Program-made: the position numbers and the translations under genes | NCBI RefSeq assembly: GCF_900114715.1 | Contig: NZ_FOTY01000007.1 | Coordinates: 61,211-125,210 of the forward strand | Direction: 5' to 3' | Length of the DNA stretch: 64,000 nt | DNA from: Salibacterium qingdaonense | Lineage (GTDB): Bacteria > Bacillota > Bacilli > Bacillales > Marinococcaceae | Notes under the pieces: generated by a model | The model's input: only the letters and a program-made list of their open reading frames with translations | Told to the model about the DNA's origin: nothing | The model's database searches: none | Shown: positions 7,129 to 16,097 of the stretch, piece after piece | How positions within the stretch are numbered: the first letter of the stretch is position 1 | Layout: the number at the start of each line of letters is the position of its first letter

Positions 7129-8871
7129 ATGACGCCACCTATTATTGAATTAAAACAAGTGAGTTTTTCTTATCCTTCCTCTGGTGAAAGTGTTCTGCAC
7201 GATGTGTCTTTGTCCGTAGAACGAGGAGATTTTCTCGCAGTCATCGGCGGAAACGGAAGCGGAAAAACCACGTTATGCAAAACGTTCAACGGTCTGATTC
7301 CCCATTACTATAACGGAGAACTGGCGGGTGTCATTCGTATTAACGGCGAAGCAGCTCAAGATACGAACACAGCTCTGCTTTCTAAAACAGTTGGCTACGT
7401 CTACCAGGACTTCGAAAGCCAGCTTGTTCGTCCGAGAGTACTGGACGAGGTACGGTTCGCCCCGCTTAATTATGGATGGCAGGATTATAAAGAGCGCGGG
7501 GATGAGGCCCTCGACATGCTGGGTCTGAACGACATCAAAGACGAGTTTATCTGGCAGTTGAGCGGCGGACAGAAACACCTGACGGCTCTTGCAAGTGTCC
7601 TTTCGCTGCAGCCCGACGTCATCATCGTAGACGAGCCCGTCGCACAGCTCGACCCGGTTCATGCCCGGGAAATCTATTACACGCTGCAGTACTTAAACCG
7701 GGAGCACGGCATTACCATCATCGTCATTGAACACCACACCGAGTTCATCGCAGAATTCGCACAATCAGTGCTGCTCATGGATGCAGGCACCGTGAAATGG
7801 AAGAAACCAACGTCTGAAGCGATGCGCTGCACGACAGAACTTCAGGATCATAACATTCTTCCGCCTCCTGTCACTCGGCTGGCAGAAGCAGTCGACGCTG
7901 AAGCCAGCAGAGCGCCGATCACTCTGGAAGAGGGCACCGATTGGTTCAGACCCTGGGTTCCTGCGACTTCCCCGCGCCATATTAGACCGGTGCCGCCGGC
8001 TGCTTCAAAACGAGCAGAGATTGCCTCTTTCGACGGAGTCACTCAAGGTTACAAAACAGTCGAGAAATCGTTCAAATGGATATTTGAGGATTTGTCCCTC
8101 TCGTTCTATGAAGGAGAACGGATTGCCTTGGTCGGTGGGAACGGAGCAGGGAAGTCAAGTTTACTGAAGATGCTGACCGGTATTCTCCGACCCCGCAAAG
8201 GACATATTACAGCGGCCGGACAAGCTCTCCACGGTACTTCTCCGGAAAAAATTGCTGAATTGGTGACCTACATTTATCAGAACCCCGAAGAGATGTTCAT
8301 TGAGGATAACATCCGCGCCGATATTGAGTACTTCCTTAAAGCCCGGAAATCGCCGGAAACTTCCACGTACGCAGATGAACTGTGCCGTCTTTTCTCGCTG
8401 GAAGACCTCCAGCACAAGGACGGACGCCTGCTCAGCGGCGGCCAGCAGCGTCGAGCTTCGCTTGCCATCGGACTTGGAACGCAGCCTTCCCTGCTGCTTC
8501 TGGATGAACCGACCTCGAGTCTTGATATCAACAGCCGCGAAGAAGTAGCGCGTCTTCTTCACGAGTTGAAAGAACACGTCAAAACCGTCGTTACCGCCAC
8601 CCACGACATGGATCTTGTCGCTGAATGGGCGAGTCGTGTCATTGTACTTAATGAAGGAACGGTCGAGTACGACGGCGGACCGCGGGGGTTATTCTCCAGC
8701 CACGAACTGATGCGAAGGTGCTCTCTCTATCCACCGCAGATTGTGCGGCTTTCAGAAAAACTGGGAATTCAGCCGTCAGCGCTTGATATACATGAATTCC
8801 TGCCCTTCGTGAAAGGTGGTGGTCCGTGTTATGAATCGTATCCGTCAGTGGCTTTCGAAAATCAACGTTGA
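7129..8871 (+). CDS. ECF transporter ATPase, two fused ABC domains
   Basis: About 580 residues carrying two complete ABC ATPase domains in tandem, equivalent to the EcfA1-EcfA2 pair. Domain 1 has Walker A GGNGSGKTT (about 40-48), signature LSGGQKHLTAL and Walker B VIIVDEP. Domain 2 has Walker A GGNGAGKSS, signature LSGGQQRRASL and Walker B LLLLDEP. Starts at 7123 or 7129 are both possible. 7129 has the better spacing to AAAGG, and 7123 makes an ATGA overlap with the S gene. The linker of roughly 70 residues between domains (about 245-315) is Pro/Ala-rich. The gene overlaps ecfT by 41 nt, which fits tight coupling of the complex. Confidence 0.92.
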   Translation: MTPPIIELKQVSFSYPSSGESVLHDVSLSVERGDFLAVIGGNGSGKTTLCKTFNGLIPHYYNGELAGVIRINGEAAQDTNTALLSKTVGYVYQDFESQLVRPRVLDEVRFAPLNYGWQDYKERGDEALDMLGLNDIKDEFIWQLSGGQKHLTALASVLSLQPDVIIVDEPVAQLDPVHAREIYYTLQYLNREHGITIIVIEHHTEFIAEFAQSVLLMDAGTVKWKKPTSEAMRCTTELQDHNILPPPVTRLAEAVDAEASRAPITLEEGTDWFRPWVPATSPRHIRPVPPAASKRAEIASFDGVTQGYKTVEKSFKWIFEDLSLSFYEGERIALVGGNGAGKSSLLKMLTGILRPRKGHITAAGQALHGTSPEKIAELVTYIYQNPEEMFIEDNIRADIEYFLKARKSPETSTYADELCRLFSLEDLQHKDGRLLSGGQQRRASLAIGLGTQPSLLLLDEPTSSLDINSREEVARLLHELKEHVKTVVTATHDMDLVAEWASRVIVLNEGTVEYDGGPRGLFSSHELMRRCSLYPPQIVRLSEKLGIQPSALDIHEFLPFVKGGGPCYESYPSVAFENQR

Positions 8872-9676
8872 AACGATTAAAATCGAACTCATGAACACGG
8901 CATACGGAGAACGTACGACACTTATGGCTAAGCTGGATCCAAGAGTCGCCATCATCTGGTACCTGTTGTTTGCCATCCTGCCCTGGCTTTTCTGGAACAA
9001 CACGATTCTGATCGGCATGCTCGTGTATATGGTCATTTTGACCGCCCTGTCCCGTATCAGCCCGCTGATTTTATTTCTGCTTTGTTTCGGGCTCGTGACC
9101 GAAGCCGGTTACGTCATTTTCACCGCACTCTTTTTCGGCGGAGACCTTACCGCGGCGGCCGCGCTGCTGACATTCACGATGAAACTAACAATCATATCAC
9201 TTGCCAGCATTGTCATTTTTACAAACATGGACCCCGAACGGTTCAGTGATGCCCTGCTCCGCTTCAAGGTGCCGGAGACATTTTGTTTCGGCATTTCCTA
9301 CGGCTACCGCATGCTTCCGATTCTGATCGATGAATACCAGAACATTTTCAACTCGTTCCGGCTGCGGGGAAGATTTCCGGAAAAGAAAGGGGTGCTCGCG
9401 TGGCGGTATGTCTATCACTTCTGCGTAACCGCCGTGAAAGCTTTCTATCCTATGATTCTAAACACAGCCAAACGCACACGAACGACGGTGGAAGCCCTCG
9501 AGGTCAAAGGGTTCACGTACGGCATGCATAATCCTGAAGCAAAAGAACTGAAGCTTTCCTACTTAAAAACGACGAAAAAAGATGTCCTGTTTCTCGGCAT
9601 TACGGGCGTCGTTTTAATTGCCATTATTTACACTGGGACATTATATCCAATAGAAAGGACGATTCACCAACTATGA
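8831..9676 (+). CDS. ecfT: ECF transporter transmembrane component EcfT
   Basis: A 281-residue membrane scaffold that couples ATP hydrolysis to the S component. Several helices (about 35-150) are followed by the cytoplasmic coupling region, seen as SFRLRGRFPEKKG and RTRTTVEALEVKGF, the family's Ala-Arg-Gly-like coupling helices. The start is the ATG at 8831, with GAAAGGTGG about 10 nt upstream. The preceding GTG codons are within the binding site. It overlaps the ATPase gene by 41 nt and the following PHP gene by ATGA, so all four genes are one transcript. Confidence 0.88.
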   Translation: MNRIRQWLSKINVETIKIELMNTAYGERTTLMAKLDPRVAIIWYLLFAILPWLFWNNTILIGMLVYMVILTALSRISPLILFLLCFGLVTEAGYVIFTALFFGGDLTAAAALLTFTMKLTIISLASIVIFTNMDPERFSDALLRFKVPETFCFGISYGYRMLPILIDEYQNIFNSFRLRGRFPEKKGVLAWRYVYHFCVTAVKAFYPMILNTAKRTRTTVEALEVKGFTYGMHNPEAKELKLSYLKTTKKDVLFLGITGVVLIAIIYTGTLYPIERTIHQL

Positions 9677-10422
9677 ATATCGATCTTCACACGCACGGCA
9701 AACTGACAAAAAAGACGGACTTTAATCTTGAATTCTTTCTTGGTATGACAGCAGGCGCGGCAAAAAACGGACTGGATGCATTCGCGTTGACAGAGCATTT
9801 CAACACCCGCCATTTCCAGGAAATCTATGACACCCTGGATGCGCATTACAGCTACCAAAACAACTATTATGATGTAGACGGTATCCGGGTATTTCCCGGT
9901 ATGGAGGTGGATGTGAAAGAAACCGGTCATATTCTTCTGATTGGGGATAAAGAGGATATCGTTTCGTTAAATAAGACGCTTGAGCCCTTCAAGGAAGAGT
10001 TCATCGCTTTTGAAGAACTGCTCCGAATCACCGAAGAGAAAGAAGTACTCCGCATCGGTGCGCATCCGTTCCGGGAATCGACACCACTTACAGCTCATCC
10101 GGAGCGGTTACTTGAAAAATTGGACGCCTTTGATGTGAACGGAAAAGACCTGTTCACCTATGAAAACACCGGCATGGAAGAGCGTGTCAAGACATGGGCG
10201 GACGAACTCAGCATCTCCGTCACCGCCGGCAGCGACTCCCATCATCCGCTTCAGCTCGGCGCCGTTTATAACGAGGTGGATGATGATATTCAAACAACCG
10301 CGGAACTCAAAGAAGCCGTCTTCCACCAGCCAAAGCGGCATGTGTCCAACTGCCTGTCCACGAAAGTCGAAGCCGCCAAAGCAGTGAAAAAAACACTAAA
10401 ACAGCAGATACTTTCTGCTTAA
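9673..10422 (+). CDS. PHP-domain metal-dependent phosphoesterase
   Basis: A 249-residue single-domain PHP protein (polymerase and histidinol phosphatase fold). Metal-binding motifs are visible: DLHTHGK at residues 4-10, TEHFN near 40, PGMEVD near 77, GAHPFRE near 134, and the C-terminal GSDSHHP. PHP enzymes usually hydrolyse phosphomonoesters or cyclic phosphates. Its ATG overlaps the ecfT stop (ATGA), so it is the last cistron of the transporter operon and probably acts on the imported substrate or its phosphorylated form. The specific reaction is unknown. Confidence 0.87.
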   Translation: MNIDLHTHGKLTKKTDFNLEFFLGMTAGAAKNGLDAFALTEHFNTRHFQEIYDTLDAHYSYQNNYYDVDGIRVFPGMEVDVKETGHILLIGDKEDIVSLNKTLEPFKEEFIAFEELLRITEEKEVLRIGAHPFRESTPLTAHPERLLEKLDAFDVNGKDLFTYENTGMEERVKTWADELSISVTAGSDSHHPLQLGAVYNEVDDDIQTTAELKEAVFHQPKRHVSNCLSTKVEAAKAVKKTLKQQILSA

Positions 10423-10451
10423 TCTTACAGAAACAGAATAGATATCACATA

Positions 10452-10508
10452 AAAACCCGGACGATTCTTTTCAAGCCGCGAGGCGGCGAGAATGTCGTCC
10501 GGGTTTTT
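10452..10508 (+). terminator. Terminator of the ECF-PHP operon
   Basis: AAACCCGGACGA pairs with TCGTCCGGGTTT across a GC-rich loop and is followed by five T. The A run on the left arm makes it able to work in both directions, which suits the converging dha operon. Confidence 0.88.
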
Positions 10509-10579
10509 CGTGCTGCTCCAAGTACTGAGAATCTGTGGCTGACGACCTCTGTCATACTGCTGGATACTTAAATCCGTGT

Positions 10580-10969
10580 TTACTCCACAAATTGCTGACG
10601 CCGGACAGATGCTGTGATGTCTTCAAGAGATTTTCCCATACCGGCTTCCACTACCGCAACATACGCGCCTTCCACAATTGGCGCGTTCACGATTTCAACC
10701 TTTCCTTTCAGATCAGGAAGCATATCAAGAGCGAGTTCGGCATTCATCAGCGCGCTTCCGATATCATAAAACACGAGCGTGCCGGCTTCATTATCAGCCT
10801 GCTGCAGTGCGTGCTGAATGTTATCAGCGCTTGTTCCGATTTCTCCGTCTTCTGTGCCTCCTGCTGAAAAAACATGGACATCCGGCTGTTTCGTCTGGGA
10901 GACAAGGTCGTTAAGGCCCTCTGCTATCTTTTCACTGTGGGAGACGATGACGACAGCTGTTTTGTTCAT
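10580..10969 (-). CDS. dhaM: Dihydroxyacetone kinase phosphoryl donor subunit DhaM
   Basis: A 129-residue PTS EIIA-mannose-like protein that carries phosphate from HPr to the ADP held on DhaL. The phosphorylated histidine is His11 in VIVSHSEKIAEG. The rest of the single domain follows the DhaM pattern (GGTEDGEIGTS, YDIGSALMNAE). There is no HPr or EI fusion, as is normal for Bacillota. Its start overlaps the dhaL stop, and it is the last gene of dhaK-dhaL-dhaM. Confidence 0.93.
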   Translation of the reverse strand: MNKTAVVIVSHSEKIAEGLNDLVSQTKQPDVHVFSAGGTEDGEIGTSADNIQHALQQADNEAGTLVFYDIGSALMNAELALDMLPDLKGKVEIVNAPIVEGAYVAVVEAGMGKSLEDITASVRRQQFVE

Positions 10970-11589
10970 CAGGCTTCCTCCTTGTCGAGAGCCTCAGCCA
11001 GCGCTTCAAACAGAAGATAGGACGAGTAGGCGCCGGGATCGGTATGGGAGATGGATTCTTCTCCGTAATAAGAGGCTCTTCCTTTTTCAGCTTTCATGTT
11101 TTCGGTTTGCTGCATGCTTTCTTTCGCTTTTGCAGATAAATCGGACGCAGCGATATCATGATGCTGGATGTATTCGAGAACCGGAGTCCAGACGTCCAGC
11201 ATGGTTTTGCCGCCGCTTTCTGCCTTACCTCGGGTTTTAATCCCTTCCACAGCAGCCTCCAGCCCTTTTGTGAATTCATCCTGGGAAAGAGAGTCCTTGC
11301 CCTTCCATTCATCCGAAGCTTTCAGAAAAGCGGTGCCGTATAACGGTCCGGACGCTCCTCCCACTTTGGAAATCAGGGTCATCGCTGCCGCTTTTATCAG
11401 ACTTCCGATATCCTCTTCTGTATTCTCTTTCACATTCTCCACCGCTGCCTGAAAACCGCGGGCCATATTATGGCCGTGATCGCCGTCCCCGATCGCCTGA
11501 TCCAGTTCGGATAAATACTCTTTATGGTTCTGCATTTTTTCGTCGGCTGTTACCAGCCACCGCTTCATCACGTTCAGTGTCAGTTCCAC
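10969..11589 (-). CDS. dhaL: Dihydroxyacetone kinase ADP-binding subunit DhaL
   Basis: A 206-residue all-helical subunit that holds a tightly bound ADP and phosphorylates dihydroxyacetone on DhaK. The Mg-ADP-binding aspartates are in AIGDGDHGHNMARGF (about 31-45), followed by GGASGPLYGTAF and a late SHTDPGA motif. Length and motifs match the family. It lies 21 nt downstream of dhaK and overlaps dhaM, so the three are co-transcribed. Confidence 0.93.
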   Translation of the reverse strand: MELTLNVMKRWLVTADEKMQNHKEYLSELDQAIGDGDHGHNMARGFQAAVENVKENTEEDIGSLIKAAAMTLISKVGGASGPLYGTAFLKASDEWKGKDSLSQDEFTKGLEAAVEGIKTRGKAESGGKTMLDVWTPVLEYIQHHDIAASDLSAKAKESMQQTENMKAEKGRASYYGEESISHTDPGAYSSYLLFEALAEALDKEEA

Positions 11590-11610
11590 AGCACCATTCC
11601 CCCTTCCTGA

Positions 11611-12567
11611 TTATGTTACATACTTTTTGAGCGTATCATCGAGTTTCAAGAGCGTAAGAGAACATCCCGCCATCTCCAGCGAGCTCATGTATTCTCCCAC
11701 CATCGATTTGTGAATGGAAATATTTCTTTCAAAGAGAAGCTGTGCTGCTTTCCGGTACACAATATACAGTTCCATAAGCGGCGTCGAGCCTTGACCGTTC
11801 ACAAGGACAATGACGTCATCACCGTTTTTCACGTCAAGCTCGGCCGTTACGTTGTCCAGCAGTTCTTCGGCGACCGCGTCGGCCGGCTGGATCTTCTTTC
11901 GTTCCATTCCCGGCTCGCCGTGTATACCGGTACCAAGCTCCATTTCGTCATCGGCAAGGGTGAAACCGGGTTTGCCGGAGGCGGGGACCGTACTCGGACT
12001 CAGAGAAATTCCCATCGATCCGAGGCGGGACGTTACGTGGTGCGCAAGTTCCACTGCTTCCTGAAGATTCAGCCCTTCTTCCAAGGCTGTGCCGACAATT
12101 TTGTGCACGAGAACTGTTCCTGCTGTCCCGCGGCGATCTTCTTTCCTCTCAACGGCAATATCGTCTTTCACGACTACCTGCGCTGTTTCGATGCCTTCGG
12201 CCGCCGCCATTTCGGCCGCCATATCAAAATTCATCACGTCTCCGCTGAAATTTTTCACAATCAAGAGCACACCGCTTCCGCTGTCCACCGCTTTAATGGC
12301 TTCAAAGATCTGGTCCGGTGCCGGAGAGGTAAACACTTCGCCCGCAACGGCGGCATCGAGCATATTTTCTCCGATATATCCGGCATGAGCCGGTTCATGA
12401 CCGCTCCCTCCGCCGCTCACAAGTCCGACTTTGCCGGGAAGGGGAGCATCTTTACGGACCAGCACATTCCATCCGGGAAGACGTCTCAGTTCATCGGAAT
12501 GAGCAGCTGCCATGCCTTCGAGCATCTCTTCCACGACGTCTTCCGGGTTATTGATGAATTTTTTCAT
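11611..12567 (-). CDS. dhaK: Dihydroxyacetone kinase substrate-binding subunit DhaK
   Basis: A 318-residue subunit that binds dihydroxyacetone covalently as a hemiaminal. The substrate-binding loop [13 protein letters not shown] (about 51-63) and the covalent histidine in [12 protein letters not shown] (about residue 218) are both present. First gene of the dhaKLM operon, which feeds dihydroxyacetone into glycolysis as DHAP with PEP as the energy source. No glycerol dehydrogenase or DhaR/DhaS/DhaQ regulator is adjacent, so the source of dihydroxyacetone and the regulator are not evident here. Confidence 0.94.
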   Translation of the reverse strand: MKKFINNPEDVVEEMLEGMAAAHSDELRRLPGWNVLVRKDAPLPGKVGLVSGGGSGHEPAHAGYIGENMLDAAVAGEVFTSPAPDQIFEAIKAVDSGSGVLLIVKNFSGDVMNFDMAAEMAAAEGIETAQVVVKDDIAVERKEDRRGTAGTVLVHKIVGTALEEGLNLQEAVELAHHVTSRLGSMGISLSPSTVPASGKPGFTLADDEMELGTGIHGEPGMERKKIQPADAVAEELLDNVTAELDVKNGDDVIVLVNGQGSTPLMELYIVYRKAAQLLFERNISIHKSMVGEYMSSLEMAGCSLTLLKLDDTLKKYVT

Positions 12568-12735
12568 GTCTATCTCTCCTCCTTGTGTTCTTACGTCTTC
12601 CTTTCTATTCCTTTTTTCAGTATGAAAAAAACATTCCGCGTTCCACAGGCTTGCATTTCAACGCTTCGGGTTCTATCATTTTCCATGTGAATCTTGTTTG
12701 AATAATCAATATTTCTTATAGAAGAAGGTGCCCCC

Positions 12736-13935
12736 ATGATCGACATCAAAACGAAAGCATTCTGGCGGGCGACGCTGGCACTCGGGGCAGCGGCCATGAT
12801 GACATTCGCCAACCTGTATTTTCCGCAGCCGCTCCTTCCCCATTTCTCCGAATCTTTCGGTGTATCCGAAACAACAGCAAGTCTACTCGTTTCGGTGCCT
12901 CTGTTTGTGCTTGGGATTACTTTTTTTGTTTATACCGCATTGTCGGATGCGTTCGGGAGGCGCCCCATCATTTTTACGGCGCTCGGACTCGGAACACTAG
13001 GCACGATTGCAGTAAGCGCAGCTCCGACATTTGAGGTCATGCTGGCCGGACGGATCTTTCAGGCTGCCGGACTGGCCGGTATTCCGGTTGCTGCCATGGC
13101 CTATATCAGTGAAGAATTCAAGATGCGGGCGATGACCGTAGCGGTAGGCGCCTATATCAGCTGTAACAGCCTCGGCGGCATGAGCGGACGTGTTTTGAGC
13201 GGTGTGCTGACCGACATCTGGAACTGGCGGACAGCGTTTATTGTGATGACGGTGCTTAGTGTCATTCTGACTGTCCTCGTTTATATGCTGCTGCCGCGCT
13301 CACAAGAATTTCAGGGACGGCCTCTCAAACTGAAAACCATTATCCAGGATAATAAAGACCACTTGGCCAGCCCGCTGCTCCGCGGAGCTTACATCATCGG
13401 CGGACTGCATTTTCTCCTGTTCATGGGTATTTTCACGTTCATCACCTATTATCTCAGCCAGGAGCCGTTCCATGCATCTACGGGCATACTCGGCCTTCTT
13501 TTTCTGACGTACAGCGCGGGTACCGTCAGCTCCACCCTTGCCGGCAAGGCTGCCCAGCGATGGAAACAGACCGTCTGTATGTTCACCGGGATGGCCTGTA
13601 TGGCAGTCAGTCTGGCCGCTACGCTGGTTCCTGTATTCCCCGTCATTATTGCTGCTTTGCTTCTGCTTTGTTTTGGGTTCTTTTTCACCCATTCCACCTC
13701 GAGCGCCTGGGTGACAAGGCATGCTGCACACGCCAGAGCGAGCGCTTCCGGTCTTTACCTGACCTCCTATTATATAGGAGGAAGTCTCGGAAGCCTGTAT
13801 TACGGGGTGTTGTGGACATGGCTGGGGTGGAACGCCGTGATTTTCGGATCTTTTGCTATCCTTATCATCACCACGATCGTCACTGCGGGAATGAAACGGA
13901 TGGAAAATCAGCTGCCGGAAACGGGGGAGGGATGA
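12736..13935 (+). CDS. MFS transporter (12-helix exporter)
   Basis: A 399-residue major facilitator protein. The loop 2-3 signature is DAFGRRPIIF, and residues about 127-145 carry a motif-C-like Gly-rich helix 5. The start has AGAAGGTG 5-8 nt upstream. It resembles the drug or metabolite exporter group with a FANLYFPQPLLP motif after helix 1, but the substrate cannot be stated. It diverges from dhaK across a gap of about 170 nt and converges on the siderophore permease genes, with a strong shared terminator. Confidence 0.85.
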   Translation: MIDIKTKAFWRATLALGAAAMMTFANLYFPQPLLPHFSESFGVSETTASLLVSVPLFVLGITFFVYTALSDAFGRRPIIFTALGLGTLGTIAVSAAPTFEVMLAGRIFQAAGLAGIPVAAMAYISEEFKMRAMTVAVGAYISCNSLGGMSGRVLSGVLTDIWNWRTAFIVMTVLSVILTVLVYMLLPRSQEFQGRPLKLKTIIQDNKDHLASPLLRGAYIIGGLHFLLFMGIFTFITYYLSQEPFHASTGILGLLFLTYSAGTVSSTLAGKAAQRWKQTVCMFTGMACMAVSLAATLVPVFPVIIAALLLLCFGFFFTHSTSSAWVTRHAAHARASASGLYLTSYYIGGSLGSLYYGVLWTWLGWNAVIFGSFAILIITTIVTAGMKRMENQLPETGEG

Positions 13936-13961
13936 GCCGGGGTTCTTCCGTTCTGCCGTCA

Positions 13962-14009
13962 AAAAACCCATCCTTGGCGTAGCTGTAGCTGCACCAAGGA
14001 TGGGTTTTT
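13962..14009. terminator. Bidirectional terminator between MFS and siderophore operons
   Basis: A 16-bp perfect stem, AAAAACCCATCCTTGG (13962-13977) with CCAAGGATGGGTTTTT (13994-14009), serves both converging genes. Confidence 0.93.
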
Positions 14010-14016
14010 CATAACG

Positions 14017-15036
14017 TTAATTGGTTTTCATCAAAAGGTAAATAAAATACGGCGCACCAATGGCGGAGACGACCAGCCCGACTGGAATCTCGGCCGGGGT
14101 AAACAGGTTTTTTCCTATCGTATCTGCAATCAAGAGCAGCAAGGCTCCCATGACTGCCGATGTAGGTATTAAAAAGTGATGCATCGGCCCGACAAGCCGT
14201 CTCGCGAGGTGGGGTGCTACCAGTCCGAGAAACGCGATGCCGCCGCCGACAGCCACGCAGGCCCCGGCAAGCGCAACCGCCGCAGCGAGGAGTACCCGCC
14301 GTTCTTTTTCCACCTTGGTGCCAAGGCCTGTCGCGATGGAATCCCCAAGTGCCAGGACATTCAGATGTTTCGATTTGTATATAGTGTATGGCAGCAGAAT
14401 CGCAATCCAAGGAAGCGTGGAAAGGACAAGACGCCAGTTGGCGCCCCAGATACTGCCGGAAAGCCAAATCATAGCCTGCGAGAAGTTATTGGGTTCCATG
14501 CGGAGCTGAAACACAATCAGCAGGGCGTTGAATCCTGCATTCACCGCGATACCGACAAGAATCAGACGTATCGGCGAAATACCCTGCTTCCAGGCGAGAA
14601 TGTAGATGAGAAACGCAGCCAGAAATGCGCCGGCCAGGGCGGAAAACGGCATCGCAAACAACGAAAACCAACCGAGATCTCCCATCGATCCTTCAAAAGT
14701 ATAGATAAACAGAACAACTGCCAGGCCGGCGCCGGCGTTTATACCGATAATGCCGGGGTCAGCCAGTTCATTCCGCGACACTCCCTGAAGGATGGCACCG
14801 GACACTGCAAGACCTGCCCCAATAAGAAGGGCCAGTACCATTCTAGGCATCCGGAAACCAAACAGCACCAGCGAAGATTCCGATGTCCCCCCTCCAAACA
14901 ACGTTTTAATCGTATCCAGAGGGGAGAGAGGATAACTCCCCAGGTTCATGCTGAATAGAAAAACAAGAATCACAAGAACGGTTAGTATCATCATTACATA
15001 AGCGAACCGTTTCCGGTGGATACGATCGATATCCAT
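14017..15036 (-). CDS. Iron-siderophore ABC permease, FecCD family (second)
   Basis: A 339-residue BtuC/FecCD-type permease with about nine to ten helices. Family landmarks are LALLIGAGLAVSGAILQG, RNELADPGIIGINAGA and the ATPase-coupling loop GLVAPHLARRLVG near residue 268. Together with the adjacent permease it forms a heterodimeric channel for a ferric siderophore. The start overlaps the stop of the preceding permease. The set resembles B. subtilis YfiY-YfiZ-YfhA (schizokinen/arthrobactin uptake), which also lacks its own ATPase and borrows YusV. Confidence 0.92.
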   Translation of the reverse strand: MDIDRIHRKRFAYVMMILTVLVILVFLFSMNLGSYPLSPLDTIKTLFGGGTSESSLVLFGFRMPRMVLALLIGAGLAVSGAILQGVSRNELADPGIIGINAGAGLAVVLFIYTFEGSMGDLGWFSLFAMPFSALAGAFLAAFLIYILAWKQGISPIRLILVGIAVNAGFNALLIVFQLRMEPNNFSQAMIWLSGSIWGANWRLVLSTLPWIAILLPYTIYKSKHLNVLALGDSIATGLGTKVEKERRVLLAAAVALAGACVAVGGGIAFLGLVAPHLARRLVGPMHHFLIPTSAVMGALLLLIADTIGKNLFTPAEIPVGLVVSAIGAPYFIYLLMKTN

Positions 15037-16082
15037 TACAGACCCCTCCCTTCACCGCGCGCCAGGTAAAGAAAGAACGGAATACCGATTAATGCGGTGA
15101 TGGCGCCGACCGGTGTTTCATAAGGAGCGTTCACCATTCTTGCGCCAAGGTCGGACCAGACGAGCAAAAGTGCGCCGAGCACAGCGGAACATGGAATCAG
15201 CCAGCGGTAATCCATCCCTGCCAGAAAACGCGTAATATGAGGGATGACAAGGCCGATAAATCCGATTCTTCCCGCCACGGCCACCGCCGCTCCTGTTAAA
15301 AGAAGCACGGTGATAATGCCGAGTACTTTTATCAATGTCGTACGCTGGCCGAGACCTTTTGAAACCTCTTCTCCCAGACTCAAAATGGTGACAGCCCTGG
15401 AAATAAAAAAAGCAATCCCAAGACCAATCACAGCTACCGGAAGAAGCATCTGTATGCTGGTCCATTCTATGCCGGCGAGACCTCCGGCAAACCAGAAGGT
15501 CATATCCTGTGCGACGTCAAACTGAATCGCAACCGCCGTCGAAAATGAACTAAGCATCGCTCCGACCGCCACTCCGGCAAGGGCCAGTTTCGCCGGGGTG
15601 ATGCCGCCTTTGGAAAACATCCCGACGCCGAACACGAGAAGTGCTCCAAGGCCCGCTCCTGCAAACGACCATCCCATCAAACCGACATACGATGTACCCG
15701 GAAAAAAAGCGAACGCGATAGCGATCGCAAACGCCGCTCCATCCGATACACCCAGAATCGCGGGGGAAGCGAGTGGATTTCTCGTCATTCCCTGCATAAT
15801 GGCACCGGAAACTGCCAGAAAAGAGCCGACGAACACCGCGCTGAGCACCCTGGGGAGGCGGATTTCCTGAATTACCTGATGATCCGAAAGATCCGGGTTA
15901 AAGGCAAACAGCGCTTCCCACACCGTTGTCAGCTTAATTGACGCCGCACCGAAAGTGATGGAAACGGCAAGACTGATCACTAAGGCAAGCGTGCCGAATA
16001 CGAGAATCAAAACGGCGGCAGCAGGCCCCTGCTTGTTTTTGTTTTTTACTGCGTCCGGTTGTTCTTTTTCATGATCTGCCAC
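15036..16082 (-). CDS. Iron-siderophore ABC permease, FecCD family (first)
   Basis: A 348-residue FecCD permease with a 25-residue hydrophilic N-terminal tail before helix 1. Landmarks are SFLAVSGAIMQGMTRNPLASPAILG (split over two family motifs) and the coupling loop GLVIPHITRFLAG near residue 275. It pairs with the next gene, overlapping it at the stop codon, and lies 15 nt after the binding-protein gene. Expression should follow the Fur box upstream of that gene. Confidence 0.92.
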   Translation of the reverse strand: MADHEKEQPDAVKNKNKQGPAAAVLILVFGTLALVISLAVSITFGAASIKLTTVWEALFAFNPDLSDHQVIQEIRLPRVLSAVFVGSFLAVSGAIMQGMTRNPLASPAILGVSDGAAFAIAIAFAFFPGTSYVGLMGWSFAGAGLGALLVFGVGMFSKGGITPAKLALAGVAVGAMLSSFSTAVAIQFDVAQDMTFWFAGGLAGIEWTSIQMLLPVAVIGLGIAFFISRAVTILSLGEEVSKGLGQRTTLIKVLGIITVLLLTGAAVAVAGRIGFIGLVIPHITRFLAGMDYRWLIPCSAVLGALLLVWSDLGARMVNAPYETPVGAITALIGIPFFLYLARGEGRGL

Positions 16083-16097
16083 AATGATTCCCTTCTA

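Noticed and set aside
10535-11240. Plus-strand ORFs over dhaM and dhaL
   Set aside because: Antisense shadows of two genes with clear motifs and operon overlap.
11710-12690. Long plus-strand ORF of 326 residues
   Set aside because: Antisense to dhaK, which has full active-site motifs. The ORF has no recognisable domain.
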